Source: Vibrio sinaloensis DSM 21326 (GTDB taxonomy: Bacteria > Pseudomonadota > Gammaproteobacteria > Enterobacterales > Vibrionaceae). Taken from it: a stretch of 64,000 bases of DNA. Under the pieces are notes generated by a model. The model made no database searches. It saw nothing but the letters and a program-made list of their open reading frames with translations, and was not told the DNA's origin. Of this stretch, positions 1 to 8,948 are shown one piece after another (position 1 is the first letter of the stretch; each line of letters opens with the position of its first letter). The DNA is taken from the NCBI RefSeq assembly GCF_000189275.1, contig NZ_AEVT01000006.1, forward strand, positions 89,791 to 153,790, written 5' to 3'. A program made the position numbers and the translations under genes.

Positions 1-20
1 GCGCTAGAGCACGAGAAACA

Positions 21-42
21 GCCTCGAGTGTCGACTCAAGGC
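21..42 (-). terminator. weak hairpin downstream of the DUF3541-like gene
   Basis: An imperfect hairpin with arms GCCTcGAGT and ACTCaAGGC and a four-base loop lies just past the stop of the leftmost gene. The tract after it in the gene's direction is only weakly T-rich, so termination is uncertain. Confidence 0.3.
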
Positions 43-55
43 TGCAATCATCGCG

Positions 56-1117
56 TTATTTCTTGACTAGGCCGTATGGCAGTTTAGAGAACACTTTGGG
101 CTGTGTTGCGACTGTTGGCGCTTTATTGACTTGTTGCCAATCAAGCAACATGATCGCAAGGACGTTACGATGCTCTCCGTAAGCAAGGTCGAAATCGCCA
201 CTGACGGACGGGATCATCCCTTTGTCGATATCGATAGATTTTTGAATAGCTTGGCGAGTCTTCTCAACCACAGGATCATTTTCTAGCCCTGCAAGTAGAA
301 AGCTGATGCCGACTTCGGCGATGACATCTTCTTTAGCACGAAGCAAAATGGTATCAATGTTGCGGCGGAAATAATCGTAGATCCACTGGTAGTCTTTCTC
401 ATTAATTTGACGCTGATAGTACTGTGAGTCCGCAAAGATTATATGAGTCATGCCATACAGCTTATTACCATATTGCTGCTTAGAGAGTTTCTTGTCACCA
501 CTATCAGGGTAGGATGCTCTAAAAGCGTCGATAAACGGTTCTACCACATCTTGCTCGCCGAGTTGACGTAACCAGAACACTTGGTTAGCAAGCTGTGCAG
601 CCCAGGCTTTGATCATCTCCTGATCTGTCGCGTATTTTGCAAAATCGTAGCGACGAATAATCTCTCGTAGCTTTTTGTCTTCTTTATGTTTGAGCCCGTA
701 CTCGTTTGCACGCGCCATTGAGCCAAGTAAGTCCACTCCCAAGTACAAGTATTCAGGTACATGTTTGGTCACCGTGTAACGACGAACGCTGCGCTCATCG
801 GTGTCGTCACGGTAGCCTGCAACTCGCTTCTCAGAGTAAAGTAGGATCTGCTCTGGTGTATGCACTTCTGCGGCAAAGCGATTCAATCGGCTAGCCACAC
901 GCGCCATATCACTCCAAACGGCAGCTGCGTATTTGTTATCCAAAGTTTGGCGATACATACGCAGACCATAATGGCCTTCTTTAAAAGCAGGCAATGTGTA
1001 GAGCTGAGTTTCGTAAGTTTGTTTGACTAAATCGGCAGATTCTTCGTAACTACTGGCTGCCAGGGCACTTGAAGTGAGAGTAAGCCCTAAGCATAGAGCA
1101 AGAATTGTTTGACGCAT
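56..1117 (-). CDS. secreted DUF3541-like protein
   Basis: A protein of 353 residues if translation starts at the ATG whose first base is 1117. That start gives a clean signal peptide (MRQTILALCLGLTLTSSALA, cleavage after ALA); the longer in-frame start would put about 50 low-quality residues before it. The mature part is rich in Tyr, Arg and Lys with no obvious catalytic motif (for example LYTLPAFKEGHYGLRMYRQT near the N-terminus). I associate it from memory with the DUF3541 family of Vibrio periplasmic proteins; function is unknown. The next gene upstream, in the same orientation, is an EAL protein, so it may lie in a c-di-GMP neighbourhood, but nothing shows a functional link. Confidence 0.8.
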   Translation of the reverse strand: MRQTILALCLGLTLTSSALAASSYEESADLVKQTYETQLYTLPAFKEGHYGLRMYRQTLDNKYAAAVWSDMARVASRLNRFAAEVHTPEQILLYSEKRVAGYRDDTDERSVRRYTVTKHVPEYLYLGVDLLGSMARANEYGLKHKEDKKLREIIRRYDFAKYATDQEMIKAWAAQLANQVFWLRQLGEQDVVEPFIDAFRASYPDSGDKKLSKQQYGNKLYGMTHIIFADSQYYQRQINEKDYQWIYDYFRRNIDTILLRAKEDVIAEVGISFLLAGLENDPVVEKTRQAIQKSIDIDKGMIPSVSGDFDLAYGEHRNVLAIMLLDWQQVNKAPTVATQPKVFSKLPYGLVKK

Positions 1118-1292
1118 AAATTTACCATTACCAACGGATTGGCTTCGCTGCGGTATGTGAAAGCAAGCCTTCCTGTGGCCTATTGTTGTGGCTACGGATA
1201 ACAAAGAATTTGAACATAAAGTTAGCAGATATTTCCTTTTTGGATGTAAGGATGCTGTCAGATAGACGCAAAACATCGACGCTATTGCTCGT

Positions 1293-3488
1293 TTAAAGGT
1301 TACGTAGCTCTTGAACTAAAGGTCTTGGCTTAGCGATGGCGAAACCTTGAGCGTAGTGAATGTTCAACTCAGTAAGTATGTCGGCATGAGTTTCTGTTTC
1401 AACGAACTCAGCGACGGTAACTAAGTCCATGTTTTGCGCAATCTGGCTGATGTTTTTCACGATAGAACGGTCAGTTTGGTCGACATCAATATGGCGGACA
1501 AATGAGCCGTCGATCTTAAGAATATCGACCGGAATTCGACGCAAGTAATCGAGAGAGGCGTAGCCTGTGCCAAAATCATCCAGTGCAATGGTGCAGCCAT
1601 GGGATTGCAATGCGGTGACGTTGAGCGATGCTTGCAGCTCATTACTTAGCGGCATGCTTTCGGTAATTTCGAAACAAATTTTGTTCAGTGGAACACCTAA
1701 CCGCTCGGAACGGGTAACAACAAACTGTTCGAGTTCTTCGTGCATTAGGGCTTGCGCGGTTAAGTTAATGCAGCAATGACCAATCTTATCCCAGTCTGAG
1801 ACATGTTCCGCTAGCAGCTTAAACGTATTGCTGACCACCCATTTATCCAGCTCGACTTCCAAGCCAAACTCATGAATAAGGGGGAAAAACTCTGCGGGTG
1901 GCAAAACCTGCCCCGTCTTATCTGGCAATCGCAGTAACACTTCAAATGATAAACCAGATTCGTCTGACTTAAGATTACGATAGGGTTGGCAATACAAATC
2001 AAACTCGTCTTGATCGAACGCCGACTGAATTTGGCTTAGACGAACAATATCGTACTCTTTGGCTTCAGACAGGTGTACTTCTTCTACGTGATTGAACGAC
2101 AACGTTTCTTTGCTTGGCATACAAAGAGTCGAAACCGCTTCAACAATATCTTGCCCTTCGGAAACGTGACCGAATTTAACTTTAGGATCGAGTATCTTGA
2201 TTGAACGGTTTTGCCAGTCGAAGCTAAATTCACGCAGAGACTTGTGTAACGAGAGCAGTTGATCACCACTGGCTTGTGGTTTATTTACCAAGTAAATAAG
2301 GCTGGTCGAAAAGGGCGCAACATAAGCCGTTTTACACAAGGTGTGGTGCGCGCTTAGGTAGCAAGACAGCTGTGTCATTAGCTCCCCTTTACCTGCGAGT
2401 CCTAATGTTTTTAGCCTTCTGGTGATCTCTGACAAATCGATGGATATGAGCGTGGGTTGGATGAACTGCTCATTGTCATCTCGCAATTGAGCTAGTGTGT
2501 AGAGGGCTGTGTAGGGATCTTTTCGCTCGCTTTCGACCACGGCTTTGAGTGTCATATGGTTTTTGATGGTTTGCGCCACCATCATAAAAAAGATGCTGTT
2601 GATGGCGAATAAAATGGCAACCAAGCTGTAGAAAGTTTGTACTGAGATCGATTGATCATCTAACGCGTTGACCGAGTTGTAGCAGTTAATCAGCGAAAGC
2701 CCAAGCATCACTAAGCTGGGTTGTAAGAAACCAAACCCACCCAAACCGATACCAATGACGGGCACCAGGATGATACACAAGGCATTTAAGGTCAGTAGAT
2801 CATCAGCCAGACCTGCACCAAGCAAAATCACGGTACTCATACCTACCCACAGCAAATAAAGGTGATCGTATTCGCTGTAGCGTTTGAGGTCCTTGTCCAA
2901 TGTGAACAGCCGATCTCGTGAAGGTTGACTAAACAGGGAAAATAGCACCAGAAACATTGGAGTAAGCAACACTTGAGTTAGCGCGCTGCTCAATATTGCG
3001 TAGCCGTAGTAATGCCAGTCATCCATGAACGGGTAATTGAATAGGCGAGTAGTCAAGCTGATCGCAAGCGTGATTACGATTGGGTATACCACAACCAGTA
3101 TACTGAGATAGTAGGTAGCTTTGAGTAGGTGACTTCCTTTGTTTAACTTGCGCGTTACGGACAAAAAGGTCTCGGTAAAACAGAACACTACACCAGGAAG
3201 GAGCAAAGCGAACACGATTGCAATCGCAGGGTCTCGTTGAGATACGGCCAAGTAATGAAGCAGCAAGCCTGATACAACGCCAATGAGAGCAGCTTTACGA
3301 AACCTTAGAAAAGCGGCGGTGATTAAGCTTGCGGTGAACGAAAGTATATGAACTCGCTCAGATTGCAATGTAAACAACTCAGACACTTGAAAGCTAACCA
3401 ATACACCAAACATCAAAACGAACTGCAACATCACCTGTTGAGGGAAAACTTGGCGCATGAATGGCAATTTGGCTGATGTCGTTGGCAT
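1293..3488 (-). CDS. membrane-bound EAL-domain c-di-GMP phosphodiesterase
   Basis: About 731 residues from the ATG at 3488, which has GAG a few bases upstream; a start at 3572 has no ribosome site. The first ~320 residues hold eight or more hydrophobic segments, a MASE-like membrane sensor. A short degenerate GGDEF-like stretch follows, without a GGDEF motif. The C-terminal EAL domain starts near residue 480 and keeps the catalytic set: FEVLLRLP (EAL written EVL, Glu retained), CINLTAQ, CFEITES, ALDDFGTGYASLDYL, ILKIDGSFV, VAEFVET and QGFAIAKP. It is therefore probably an active phosphodiesterase hydrolysing c-di-GMP to pGpG at the inner membrane. It is divergent from the CHASE-GGDEF gene across 311 bases. 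Confidence 0.9.
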   Translation of the reverse strand: MPTTSAKLPFMRQVFPQQVMLQFVLMFGVLVSFQVSELFTLQSERVHILSFTASLITAAFLRFRKAALIGVVSGLLLHYLAVSQRDPAIAIVFALLLPGVVFCFTETFLSVTRKLNKGSHLLKATYYLSILVVVYPIVITLAISLTTRLFNYPFMDDWHYYGYAILSSALTQVLLTPMFLVLFSLFSQPSRDRLFTLDKDLKRYSEYDHLYLLWVGMSTVILLGAGLADDLLTLNALCIILVPVIGIGLGGFGFLQPSLVMLGLSLINCYNSVNALDDQSISVQTFYSLVAILFAINSIFFMMVAQTIKNHMTLKAVVESERKDPYTALYTLAQLRDDNEQFIQPTLISIDLSEITRRLKTLGLAGKGELMTQLSCYLSAHHTLCKTAYVAPFSTSLIYLVNKPQASGDQLLSLHKSLREFSFDWQNRSIKILDPKVKFGHVSEGQDIVEAVSTLCMPSKETLSFNHVEEVHLSEAKEYDIVRLSQIQSAFDQDEFDLYCQPYRNLKSDESGLSFEVLLRLPDKTGQVLPPAEFFPLIHEFGLEVELDKWVVSNTFKLLAEHVSDWDKIGHCCINLTAQALMHEELEQFVVTRSERLGVPLNKICFEITESMPLSNELQASLNVTALQSHGCTIALDDFGTGYASLDYLRRIPVDILKIDGSFVRHIDVDQTDRSIVKNISQIAQNMDLVTVAEFVETETHADILTELNIHYAQGFAIAKPRPLVQELRNL

Positions 3489-3799
3489 AGATAACTCAAT
3501 AATTCTGAATGCTGTACTATAAAAATGGGAGAAGCTATCAATAATTCGCCACCGCATCAAGATAAAGTTCATCAGCGGGCAAGGAGGCTTTTATCAGTAG
3601 CGAATTTGGGTGCTATTCACACAATTTATAACTGATAACTCTAAGATTAGAAGGTTTAACGAATTTTCGATGAAAAACCAAGCGATTTATTGTACGTTTT
3701 ATATAAATGATAAAAATATTATAAGAGGTGCCATGAGCATCCAAAGCGCAAACGGTTGGTTGATGGTCGAGTCATGCGTAAACCGTATTTGGGGAAAGA
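3489..3799. other. intergenic region between divergent EAL and GGDEF genes
   Basis: An AT-rich stretch of about 310 bases that must hold the promoters of both divergent c-di-GMP genes. I found no convincing -35/-10 pair, no RNA gene and no strong inverted repeat. Short open frames here lack family-like sequence. Confidence 0.5.
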
Positions 3800-5176
3800 A
3801 TGCAGTATCGTATAGGCAGGCATTGGTCTGCGTATTTATTTCTTGTCTTTTTAAGCGTATTTGCTATCGGATTTGTTGAAGTTTTAGACAGAAGCCAAAA
3901 GAACTTTCTACGTGATAGTGTACAAGGACGAGCCAAAGAAGAACTTTCAATCATCCGCTCGGAGCTGGAAGCTGCGATCGTTTCTGACATCTATGTCGCG
4001 AATGGACTTTCAGCGTTAATTGCTGCTAATCCCGAGTTCAACTTTTCAGGTTGGGGGTTGATTGCCTCTAGCATCATGCGTAAGAGTAGCCACGTAAAAA
4101 TCATTGGTCTCGCTCCAGGTGATGTTATTTCTCACATCTACCCATTAGAAGGCAATGAAAAAGCACTGGGTCTGGACTACAAAACCATTCCAAGTCAGTG
4201 GCGAACGGTACGAAAAGCACAAGAAATTCAAGAGATTTTCATCGCGGGCCCGGTAAACCTTGTTCAGGGGGGACGTGGCCTTATTGCTCGTGTACCAATC
4301 TATGAAGACCCTCCTTATAACAATCGCTATTGGGGCGTATGCAGCGTTGTGCTTGATTTGGATTCGTTGTTCCACGATGCGGGTATTGAGCGATTCGAGC
4401 ATAAATACAACCTTGCTATGCGTGGCCTAGACAGTACGGGTGATGAAGGGGAGCACTTCTACGGCAGTGAATCGGTCTACGATGACGCGTTTGCTACTGA
4501 GCATGTGTATTTCCCTTACGGCAGTTGGTTGATTGCAGCAAGCGAGAAGCAAGATCTGCTCACCACCATGCCTTGGTATCGAGTACACGCCGTTCGTTTG
4601 CTTGGGTATCCTCTGTTAATGTTGCTGGCTGGCGCGTTCTTTCTGGTATATCGCCTTTATACCGATGCGAACAAACGCTCTCTGCAAGATGAACTCACTC
4701 ACTTACCTAACCGTCGCTATTTTATGTATACGATTCAAAATCAATTTGAATCTGCCAAACGCAACGGGGTAAAAGAGAGTTTTGCTATTCTCAATATTGA
4801 CCTGGATAAGTTTAAAGCGATCAATGACAGCTATGGTCACGAAGCCGGTGACAAAGTACTGGTAGCAACAGCAGAGCGAATTAAAAGTACGCTGCGTGGC
4901 TCTGATACGGTTGCACGTATCGGTGGGGATGAATTCTTAGTGTTACTCCCTCGAACCACCAAAATTGAAGACATAGACGCCATTAATGCAAAGTTACACA
5001 CCGCCATCTGCCAAAGCCCTGTGATTTACGACCAGCATTTGATCAACATTCATGTCAGCGTAGGTTACGCCTTGTATTCCAACGACTTCTTAACGTTAGA
5101 AGACATGTTGAAAGTCGCTGATGCGCGAATGTATCAAGAAAAGAGGCGTCAATCACAAAGGGCTTACGTCAGCTGA
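3800..5176 (+). CDS. CHASE-domain diguanylate cyclase
   Basis: 458 residues. The start ATG is preceded by GGGGA. A first membrane segment lies at about residues 11-28. Residues 40-240 form a periplasmic CHASE-type sensor (FSGWGLIASSIMRKSSHVKIIGLAPGDVI, later PIYEDP and WGVCSVVLDLDSLF). A second membrane segment is near 265-285. The GGDEF domain follows (DELTHLPNRRYF, NIDLDKFKAINDSYGHEAGD), with an intact RIGGDEF signature near residue 374. An RGSD inhibitory I-site stands five residues before it, so the enzyme should make c-di-GMP and be product-inhibited. The external ligand is unknown. Opposed to the EAL gene upstream, it could form a make/break pair with it. Confidence 0.92.
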   Translation: MQYRIGRHWSAYLFLVFLSVFAIGFVEVLDRSQKNFLRDSVQGRAKEELSIIRSELEAAIVSDIYVANGLSALIAANPEFNFSGWGLIASSIMRKSSHVKIIGLAPGDVISHIYPLEGNEKALGLDYKTIPSQWRTVRKAQEIQEIFIAGPVNLVQGGRGLIARVPIYEDPPYNNRYWGVCSVVLDLDSLFHDAGIERFEHKYNLAMRGLDSTGDEGEHFYGSESVYDDAFATEHVYFPYGSWLIAASEKQDLLTTMPWYRVHAVRLLGYPLLMLLAGAFFLVYRLYTDANKRSLQDELTHLPNRRYFMYTIQNQFESAKRNGVKESFAILNIDLDKFKAINDSYGHEAGDKVLVATAERIKSTLRGSDTVARIGGDEFLVLLPRTTKIEDIDAINAKLHTAICQSPVIYDQHLINIHVSVGYALYSNDFLTLEDMLKVADARMYQEKRRQSQRAYVS

Positions 5177-5244
5177 TTGTATCGTTGCGCATATTGCCCA
5201 ATTCCGTGCTATAGAAAAAGAAAGCGGAAAGATATGAGGTCAGT

Positions 5245-5679
5245 ATGCGCGACTTGTCCCAGTGGTTAGCAGACTATGGCGAAAGCCACCAAAATCCGAT
5301 TAATCAGAAAATCCATAAGGTTGCCGTTCCCGGGATCTTTCTTTCGGTTGTCGGTCTCATTTGGTCTATCCCACCGATTGCACTGTATGGCATTATTCTT
5401 AATTGGGTCTGGGTTGTTGCTGTTCCCGTTCTGATTTTTTACTTCAAGCTATCATTGAGTGTTTTCCTTATGATGCTTGGGTTTATCTTGGCTTGCATCT
5501 CCCTGATTTGGTCCATTGAGCTAATGCAGGCTCCTGTCTTTCTTGTATCGTTAGTGTTGTTTGCTGTGCTGTGGATGCTGCAGTTTATTGGCCACAAAAT
5601 AGAAGGTAAAAAGCCGTCTTTCCTTGATGATGTGATGTTTCTTCTGATTGGACCGGTTTGGGTATTTAGAAAGCGCTAA
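5245..5679 (+). CDS. DUF962 (Mpo1-like) membrane protein
   Basis: 144 residues with the DUF962 N-terminus (LSQWLADYGESHQNPINQKIHKVAVP) and four hydrophobic segments. The fungal member Mpo1 is a dioxygenase in fatty-acid alpha-oxidation, with His residues of the NxxNxxxH type; N17, N20 and H24 here fit that pattern. The bacterial role is not established. It starts 68 bases after the GGDEF gene in the same direction and could be cotranscribed with it. Confidence 0.85.
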   Translation: MRDLSQWLADYGESHQNPINQKIHKVAVPGIFLSVVGLIWSIPPIALYGIILNWVWVVAVPVLIFYFKLSLSVFLMMLGFILACISLIWSIELMQAPVFLVSLVLFAVLWMLQFIGHKIEGKKPSFLDDVMFLLIGPVWVFRKR

Positions 5680-5764
5680 TCGTAAAAGTTACTTTGCTTG
5701 GTATAGATCCCCTTATTACCCTTTTTAGTTATTTCCCTTAACTTTTATTAACAGAATTGAAACT

Positions 5765-5780
5765 TGTGATCTTGTTCATG
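5765..5780 (+). promoter_or_regulatory. candidate CRP site upstream of gluconate operon
   Basis: TGTGATCTTGTTCATG matches the CRP consensus TGTGA-N6-TCACA in the whole left half and three bases of the right half. It lies just upstream of the GntR-type operators, as expected for a catabolite-controlled sugar-acid operon. Confidence 0.45.
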
Positions 5781-5793
5781 GAAAACGTTTTCC
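5780..5793 (+). promoter_or_regulatory. perfect palindrome GGAAAACGTTTTCC
   Basis: A 14-base perfect palindrome with a central CG, the style of a LacI-family operator but different in sequence from the two adjacent GntR-type sites. It directly abuts the first of them. The binding protein is unknown. Confidence 0.45.
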
Positions 5794-5807
5794 TGTTACC
5801 GGTAACA
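5794..5807 (+). promoter_or_regulatory. GntR-type operator 1
   Basis: TGTTACCGGTAACA is a perfect palindrome matching the TGTTA-N4-TAACA pattern of GntR operators. The same pattern occurs before the gntR-like gene, which supports regulation of the transporter operon by that repressor. Confidence 0.7.
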
Positions 5808-5817
5808 TGTGTGTCAA

Positions 5818-5831
5818 CGTTACCGGTAACA
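5818..5831 (+). promoter_or_regulatory. GntR-type operator 2
   Basis: CGTTACCGGTAACA differs from operator 1 by one end base. The centres of the two sites are 24 bases apart, slightly over two helical turns, which would allow cooperative binding or clamping of the promoter between them. Confidence 0.65.
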
Positions 5832-5910
5832 TACAACAATAAGCCGGATTTGCTCAGCTGGCCATGAGGGCTAAGCTGGAAACATGAAACAATCAAAGGA
5901 TACCCCTATT

Positions 5911-6927
5911 ATGAATGCGATGACGAAAACCTTGCTTGCTGCCACTATGACAAGTTTATTCGCCACCTCTGCACTTGCTGCTGATTTTAAACTTAAGATT
6001 CAATCATCTGATCCATCAGGCGATTTGAACTTTAAAGTTCAGCAAAACTGGGCTGAGCGTGTAGAGACAATGTCTAATGGTCGTATCGACATCGATCTTC
6101 TCCCAGTTGGTGCTGTGGTTAAACACACGGAAACGTTGGGTGCGATTAAAATGGGTATTCTAGACGGTCAGGTGACTGCGACGGGGTATTTCTCTGGTAA
6201 AGATCCGGCATTTGGACTGATTGGTAACATGGTTGGTGCTTGGTCAGACACCACGCAATTGCTGCAATACATGAACTATGGTGGCGGTAACGAGCTAATG
6301 ACGGAGCTTTACGCGCCATATGGTGTTAAGTTCGTCGGTGCTTCTACGACGGGTGTTGAGTCATTTATCTCTAAGAAGCCAATCGACGGTGTGGATGATC
6401 TTAAAGGCTTAAAGCTGCGCGCTCCTGAAGGTTTGGTACAGCAAGTGTTTGCCGCGGCGGGTGCAACACCAGTTAACTTGCCGGGCTCAGAGGTCTTTAC
6501 CGGTCTAAGTAAAGGCGTTATTGATGCCGCCGATTACACGGTATTCTCAACCAACCAAAAAGCGGGCATGAATGACATCGCCACACACCCAGTCCAGCCT
6601 GGTTTCCACTCATTGCCACTGATCGACATTTCTATCTCGCAGAAAAAGTGGGACAAAATGCCAGCGGATCTACAAACCATACTGCAAACGTCAGTACGTG
6701 ATTTTTCTTACGACATGACGACACAGCTAAAGATGGCGGATCAAGCAGCTGTTAAAGAAGCTCAAGCTAATCCGAACATCACCATTCACAATTGGTCTGA
6801 CGAAGAACGCAAGAAATTCCGTGAAATCGCCAAGACTCAGTGGAAGGTGTTTGCTGAGCGCTCTCCAAACGCACAAAAAGTGTACGACTCTGTTACTGGC
6901 TTCCTGGAAACAAATGGTCTTCTTTAA
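5911..6927 (+). CDS. dctP: TRAP transporter substrate-binding protein (DctP family), probable gluconate binder
   Basis: 338 residues from the ATG at 5911, preceded by AAAGGA. An alternative ATG at 5884 would only lengthen the signal peptide. Signal peptide to SALAADF, then the DctP fold (KLKIQSSDPSGDLNFKVQQ, GVESFISKKPIDGVDDLKGLKLRAPEG with the conserved substrate-coordinating Arg, and VNLPGSEVFTGLSKGVIDAADY). It binds an organic acid in the periplasm and delivers it to DctQM. The linked kinase, dehydrogenase and repressor point to gluconate or a close sugar acid as substrate; this is inference from context. Confidence 0.9.
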   Translation: MNAMTKTLLAATMTSLFATSALAADFKLKIQSSDPSGDLNFKVQQNWAERVETMSNGRIDIDLLPVGAVVKHTETLGAIKMGILDGQVTATGYFSGKDPAFGLIGNMVGAWSDTTQLLQYMNYGGGNELMTELYAPYGVKFVGASTTGVESFISKKPIDGVDDLKGLKLRAPEGLVQQVFAAAGATPVNLPGSEVFTGLSKGVIDAADYTVFSTNQKAGMNDIATHPVQPGFHSLPLIDISISQKKWDKMPADLQTILQTSVRDFSYDMTTQLKMADQAAVKEAQANPNITIHNWSDEERKKFREIAKTQWKVFAERSPNAQKVYDSVTGFLETNGLL

Positions 6928-6956
6928 GCTTACAGGTCTTAGTTAGCTTCTCTTTG

Positions 6957-6979
6957 GAGGGCTTTACATTGAAGCCCTC
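6957..6979 (+). other. intra-operon stem-loop between dctP and dctQ
   Basis: A perfect 8-base stem, GAGGGCTT and AAGCCCTC, with a 7-base loop, followed by a pyrimidine tract ending in five T. It could stop part of the transcripts or protect the dctP message, giving more binding protein than membrane protein. Confidence 0.5.
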
Positions 6980-7001
6980 TCTCTTTTTGGGAAAGTCAGT
7001 T

Positions 7002-7559
7002 ATGAGTGACAAAAATTTACACCAGCCCCATGAGCAAGAAGAACAACCGCGCAATATGTTGGATAAAGCGGTGATCAAAATCAGTAATCTACTTAGCTGG
7101 TTGTTCATTTTTACGGTGTTTATTTCTTTTTATGAAGTCGTGATGCGTTACGTGTTTAATGCGCCAACGACTTGGGTTCACGAGACCGCTTCTTTTATTG
7201 GTGGTTCACTATTCATTGTTGGTGGCATCTACGCATTTGCGGCCAACAAACATGTTCGAGTTGTGCTCATTTACGATTCAGTGTCTGCTCAAGGTAGAAA
7301 ATACCTGAACCTGATTCATCACGTTGTTGGATTAGCTTTTGCCGCAATGTTGGCGTATGCCGCTTTTGCTATGGCTGAAGAGGCATGGTTTACCCCTTGG
7401 GGCGAGTTGCGTTTAGAAACGTCTGGTTCTGTTCTTAACGCACCGTATCCGGCGCTGTTGAAAGGTTTAATCTTCGTTGTCCTTTGCGTGTTGGTTGTGC
7501 AGTTCGTATTACATCTTATTCAAGAAATCATTGGGCTAGGGAAGAAAGACGATGTTTGA
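7002..7559 (+). CDS. dctQ: TRAP transporter small permease (DctQ family)
   Basis: 185 residues from ATG 7002. A charged N-terminus is followed by four membrane segments and the DctQ pattern (EVVMRYVFNAPTTWVHETASFIGG). It pairs with DctM in the inner membrane. It starts 74 bases after dctP, with a stem-loop in between, and its last 8 bases overlap the start of dctM, which indicates translational coupling. Confidence 0.9.
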   Translation: MSDKNLHQPHEQEEQPRNMLDKAVIKISNLLSWLFIFTVFISFYEVVMRYVFNAPTTWVHETASFIGGSLFIVGGIYAFAANKHVRVVLIYDSVSAQGRKYLNLIHHVVGLAFAAMLAYAAFAMAEEAWFTPWGELRLETSGSVLNAPYPALLKGLIFVVLCVLVVQFVLHLIQEIIGLGKKDDV

Positions 7560-8868
7560 TTTATCTTCTATTGGAATTGCATGGGGAAGTGTCCTTATGC
7601 TGGCCATGATGATTGGTTTGCTGCTTACGGGTATGCAGCTGGCCTTTGTGACTGGTTTTGTCGCCATCTTCTTTACCTTATTCTGGTTCGGGCCAGATGC
7701 GTTACCACTCATTGCAAGCCGCACCTACAGCTTTGCGTCCGGCTATGTATTTCTTGCCGTCCCAATGTTTGTATTGATGGCGGCATTGCTAGATCGTTCA
7801 GGCATAGCAAAAGATCTGTTTGATGCCATGAAGTCTGTGGGTAAGCGGGTGCGTGGTGGTGTTGCGGTACAAACCCTCTTGGTTGCAGTGCTGCTGGCTT
7901 CAATGTCAGGGGTGATTGGTGGAGAAACCGTACTGCTCGGTATTTTAGCGTTGCCGCAAATGCTGCGTCTAGGCTATGACCGTAAGCTAGCTATTGGTAC
8001 CACATGTGCGGGTGGCGCCTTAGGGACCATGCTGCCACCAAGTATTGTGCTAATTATCTACGGTATGACCGCTAGTGTTTCAATCGGAGACTTGTTTAAA
8101 GCCTCGTTTGTACCCGCCTTTATTCTAGCCGGCTGCTACATCGGTTATGTACTGATTCGCTGTAAGCTAAATCCTGCATTAGCCCCTATTCCAAGTGATT
8201 CGGGGGAGGAAGAGGAACCTCAAGTCAGCTACTTTAAAGCGCTGTTTTTCCCGCTACTCTCGGTGGCCGTTGTCCTTGGTAGTATCTATACCGGTGTGGC
8301 ATCGGTGACGGAAGCGTCAGCGCTGGGTGTCGTCGGCATTATGTTGTCTGCGATTATTCGCGGAGAGATGAACTTTAAAATGCTCAAGGAAAGTGCCATT
8401 GCAACGATGCGTACGTGCGGCATGATCATGTGGATCGGTATTGGTGCCAGCGCTTTGGTAGGTATCTACAACCTAATGGGGGGAATCGACTTTGTTGAAG
8501 AAGTGATCCTTGGCCTCAGTGGTGGTAGCGCTCTGGCGACATTACTCATCATGATGGTGATCTTGCTGGTACTGGGGATGTTCTTAGATTGGGTCGGCGT
8601 AGCTTTGTTAACGATGCCAATCTTCGTGCCTATCATTACTAGCCTCGGCTACGATCCGGTTTGGTTTGGTGTGGTTTTCTGTCTCAATATGCAGGTGTCG
8701 TTCTTATCGCCTCCTTTTGGTCCAGCGGCGTTCTACTTGAAATCTGTCGCGCCAAAAGACATCAGCTTAGGCGAGATCTTCCAATCGCTGCTGCCTTTTA
8801 TTGGCTTACAAGTCTTGGTATTGAGCTTAGTGATTATGTTCCCGGAACTGGCCATGTGGTGGAAGTAA
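7552..8868 (+). CDS. dctM: TRAP transporter large permease (DctM family)
   Basis: 438 residues and about a dozen hydrophobic segments. DctM features include the GLLLTGMQLAF start, AVPMFVLMAALLDRSG, GGALGTMLPPSIVLIIYG and the closing FLDWVGVALLTMPIFVPI and LSPPFGPAAFYLKSVAP segments. This subunit carries the sodium-coupled transport path and works with DctQ and the periplasmic binder. It overlaps dctQ by 8 bases and is followed 80 bases later by gluconokinase. Confidence 0.92.
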   Translation: MFDLSSIGIAWGSVLMLAMMIGLLLTGMQLAFVTGFVAIFFTLFWFGPDALPLIASRTYSFASGYVFLAVPMFVLMAALLDRSGIAKDLFDAMKSVGKRVRGGVAVQTLLVAVLLASMSGVIGGETVLLGILALPQMLRLGYDRKLAIGTTCAGGALGTMLPPSIVLIIYGMTASVSIGDLFKASFVPAFILAGCYIGYVLIRCKLNPALAPIPSDSGEEEEPQVSYFKALFFPLLSVAVVLGSIYTGVASVTEASALGVVGIMLSAIIRGEMNFKMLKESAIATMRTCGMIMWIGIGASALVGIYNLMGGIDFVEEVILGLSGGSALATLLIMMVILLVLGMFLDWVGVALLTMPIFVPIITSLGYDPVWFGVVFCLNMQVSFLSPPFGPAAFYLKSVAPKDISLGEIFQSLLPFIGLQVLVLSLVIMFPELAMWWK

Positions 8869-8948
8869 TTCCGCGACGTCTTTGAATTAGAAAAATATTG
8901 GTGTCACAGCCTTCAGTGAACGTTGAAGGCTAAGGATAGTATTACCCA

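Noticed and set aside
3610..3879. 89-residue ORF upstream of the CHASE-GGDEF gene
   Set aside because: It overlaps the real gene start out of frame, has no family-like composition and no ribosome site.
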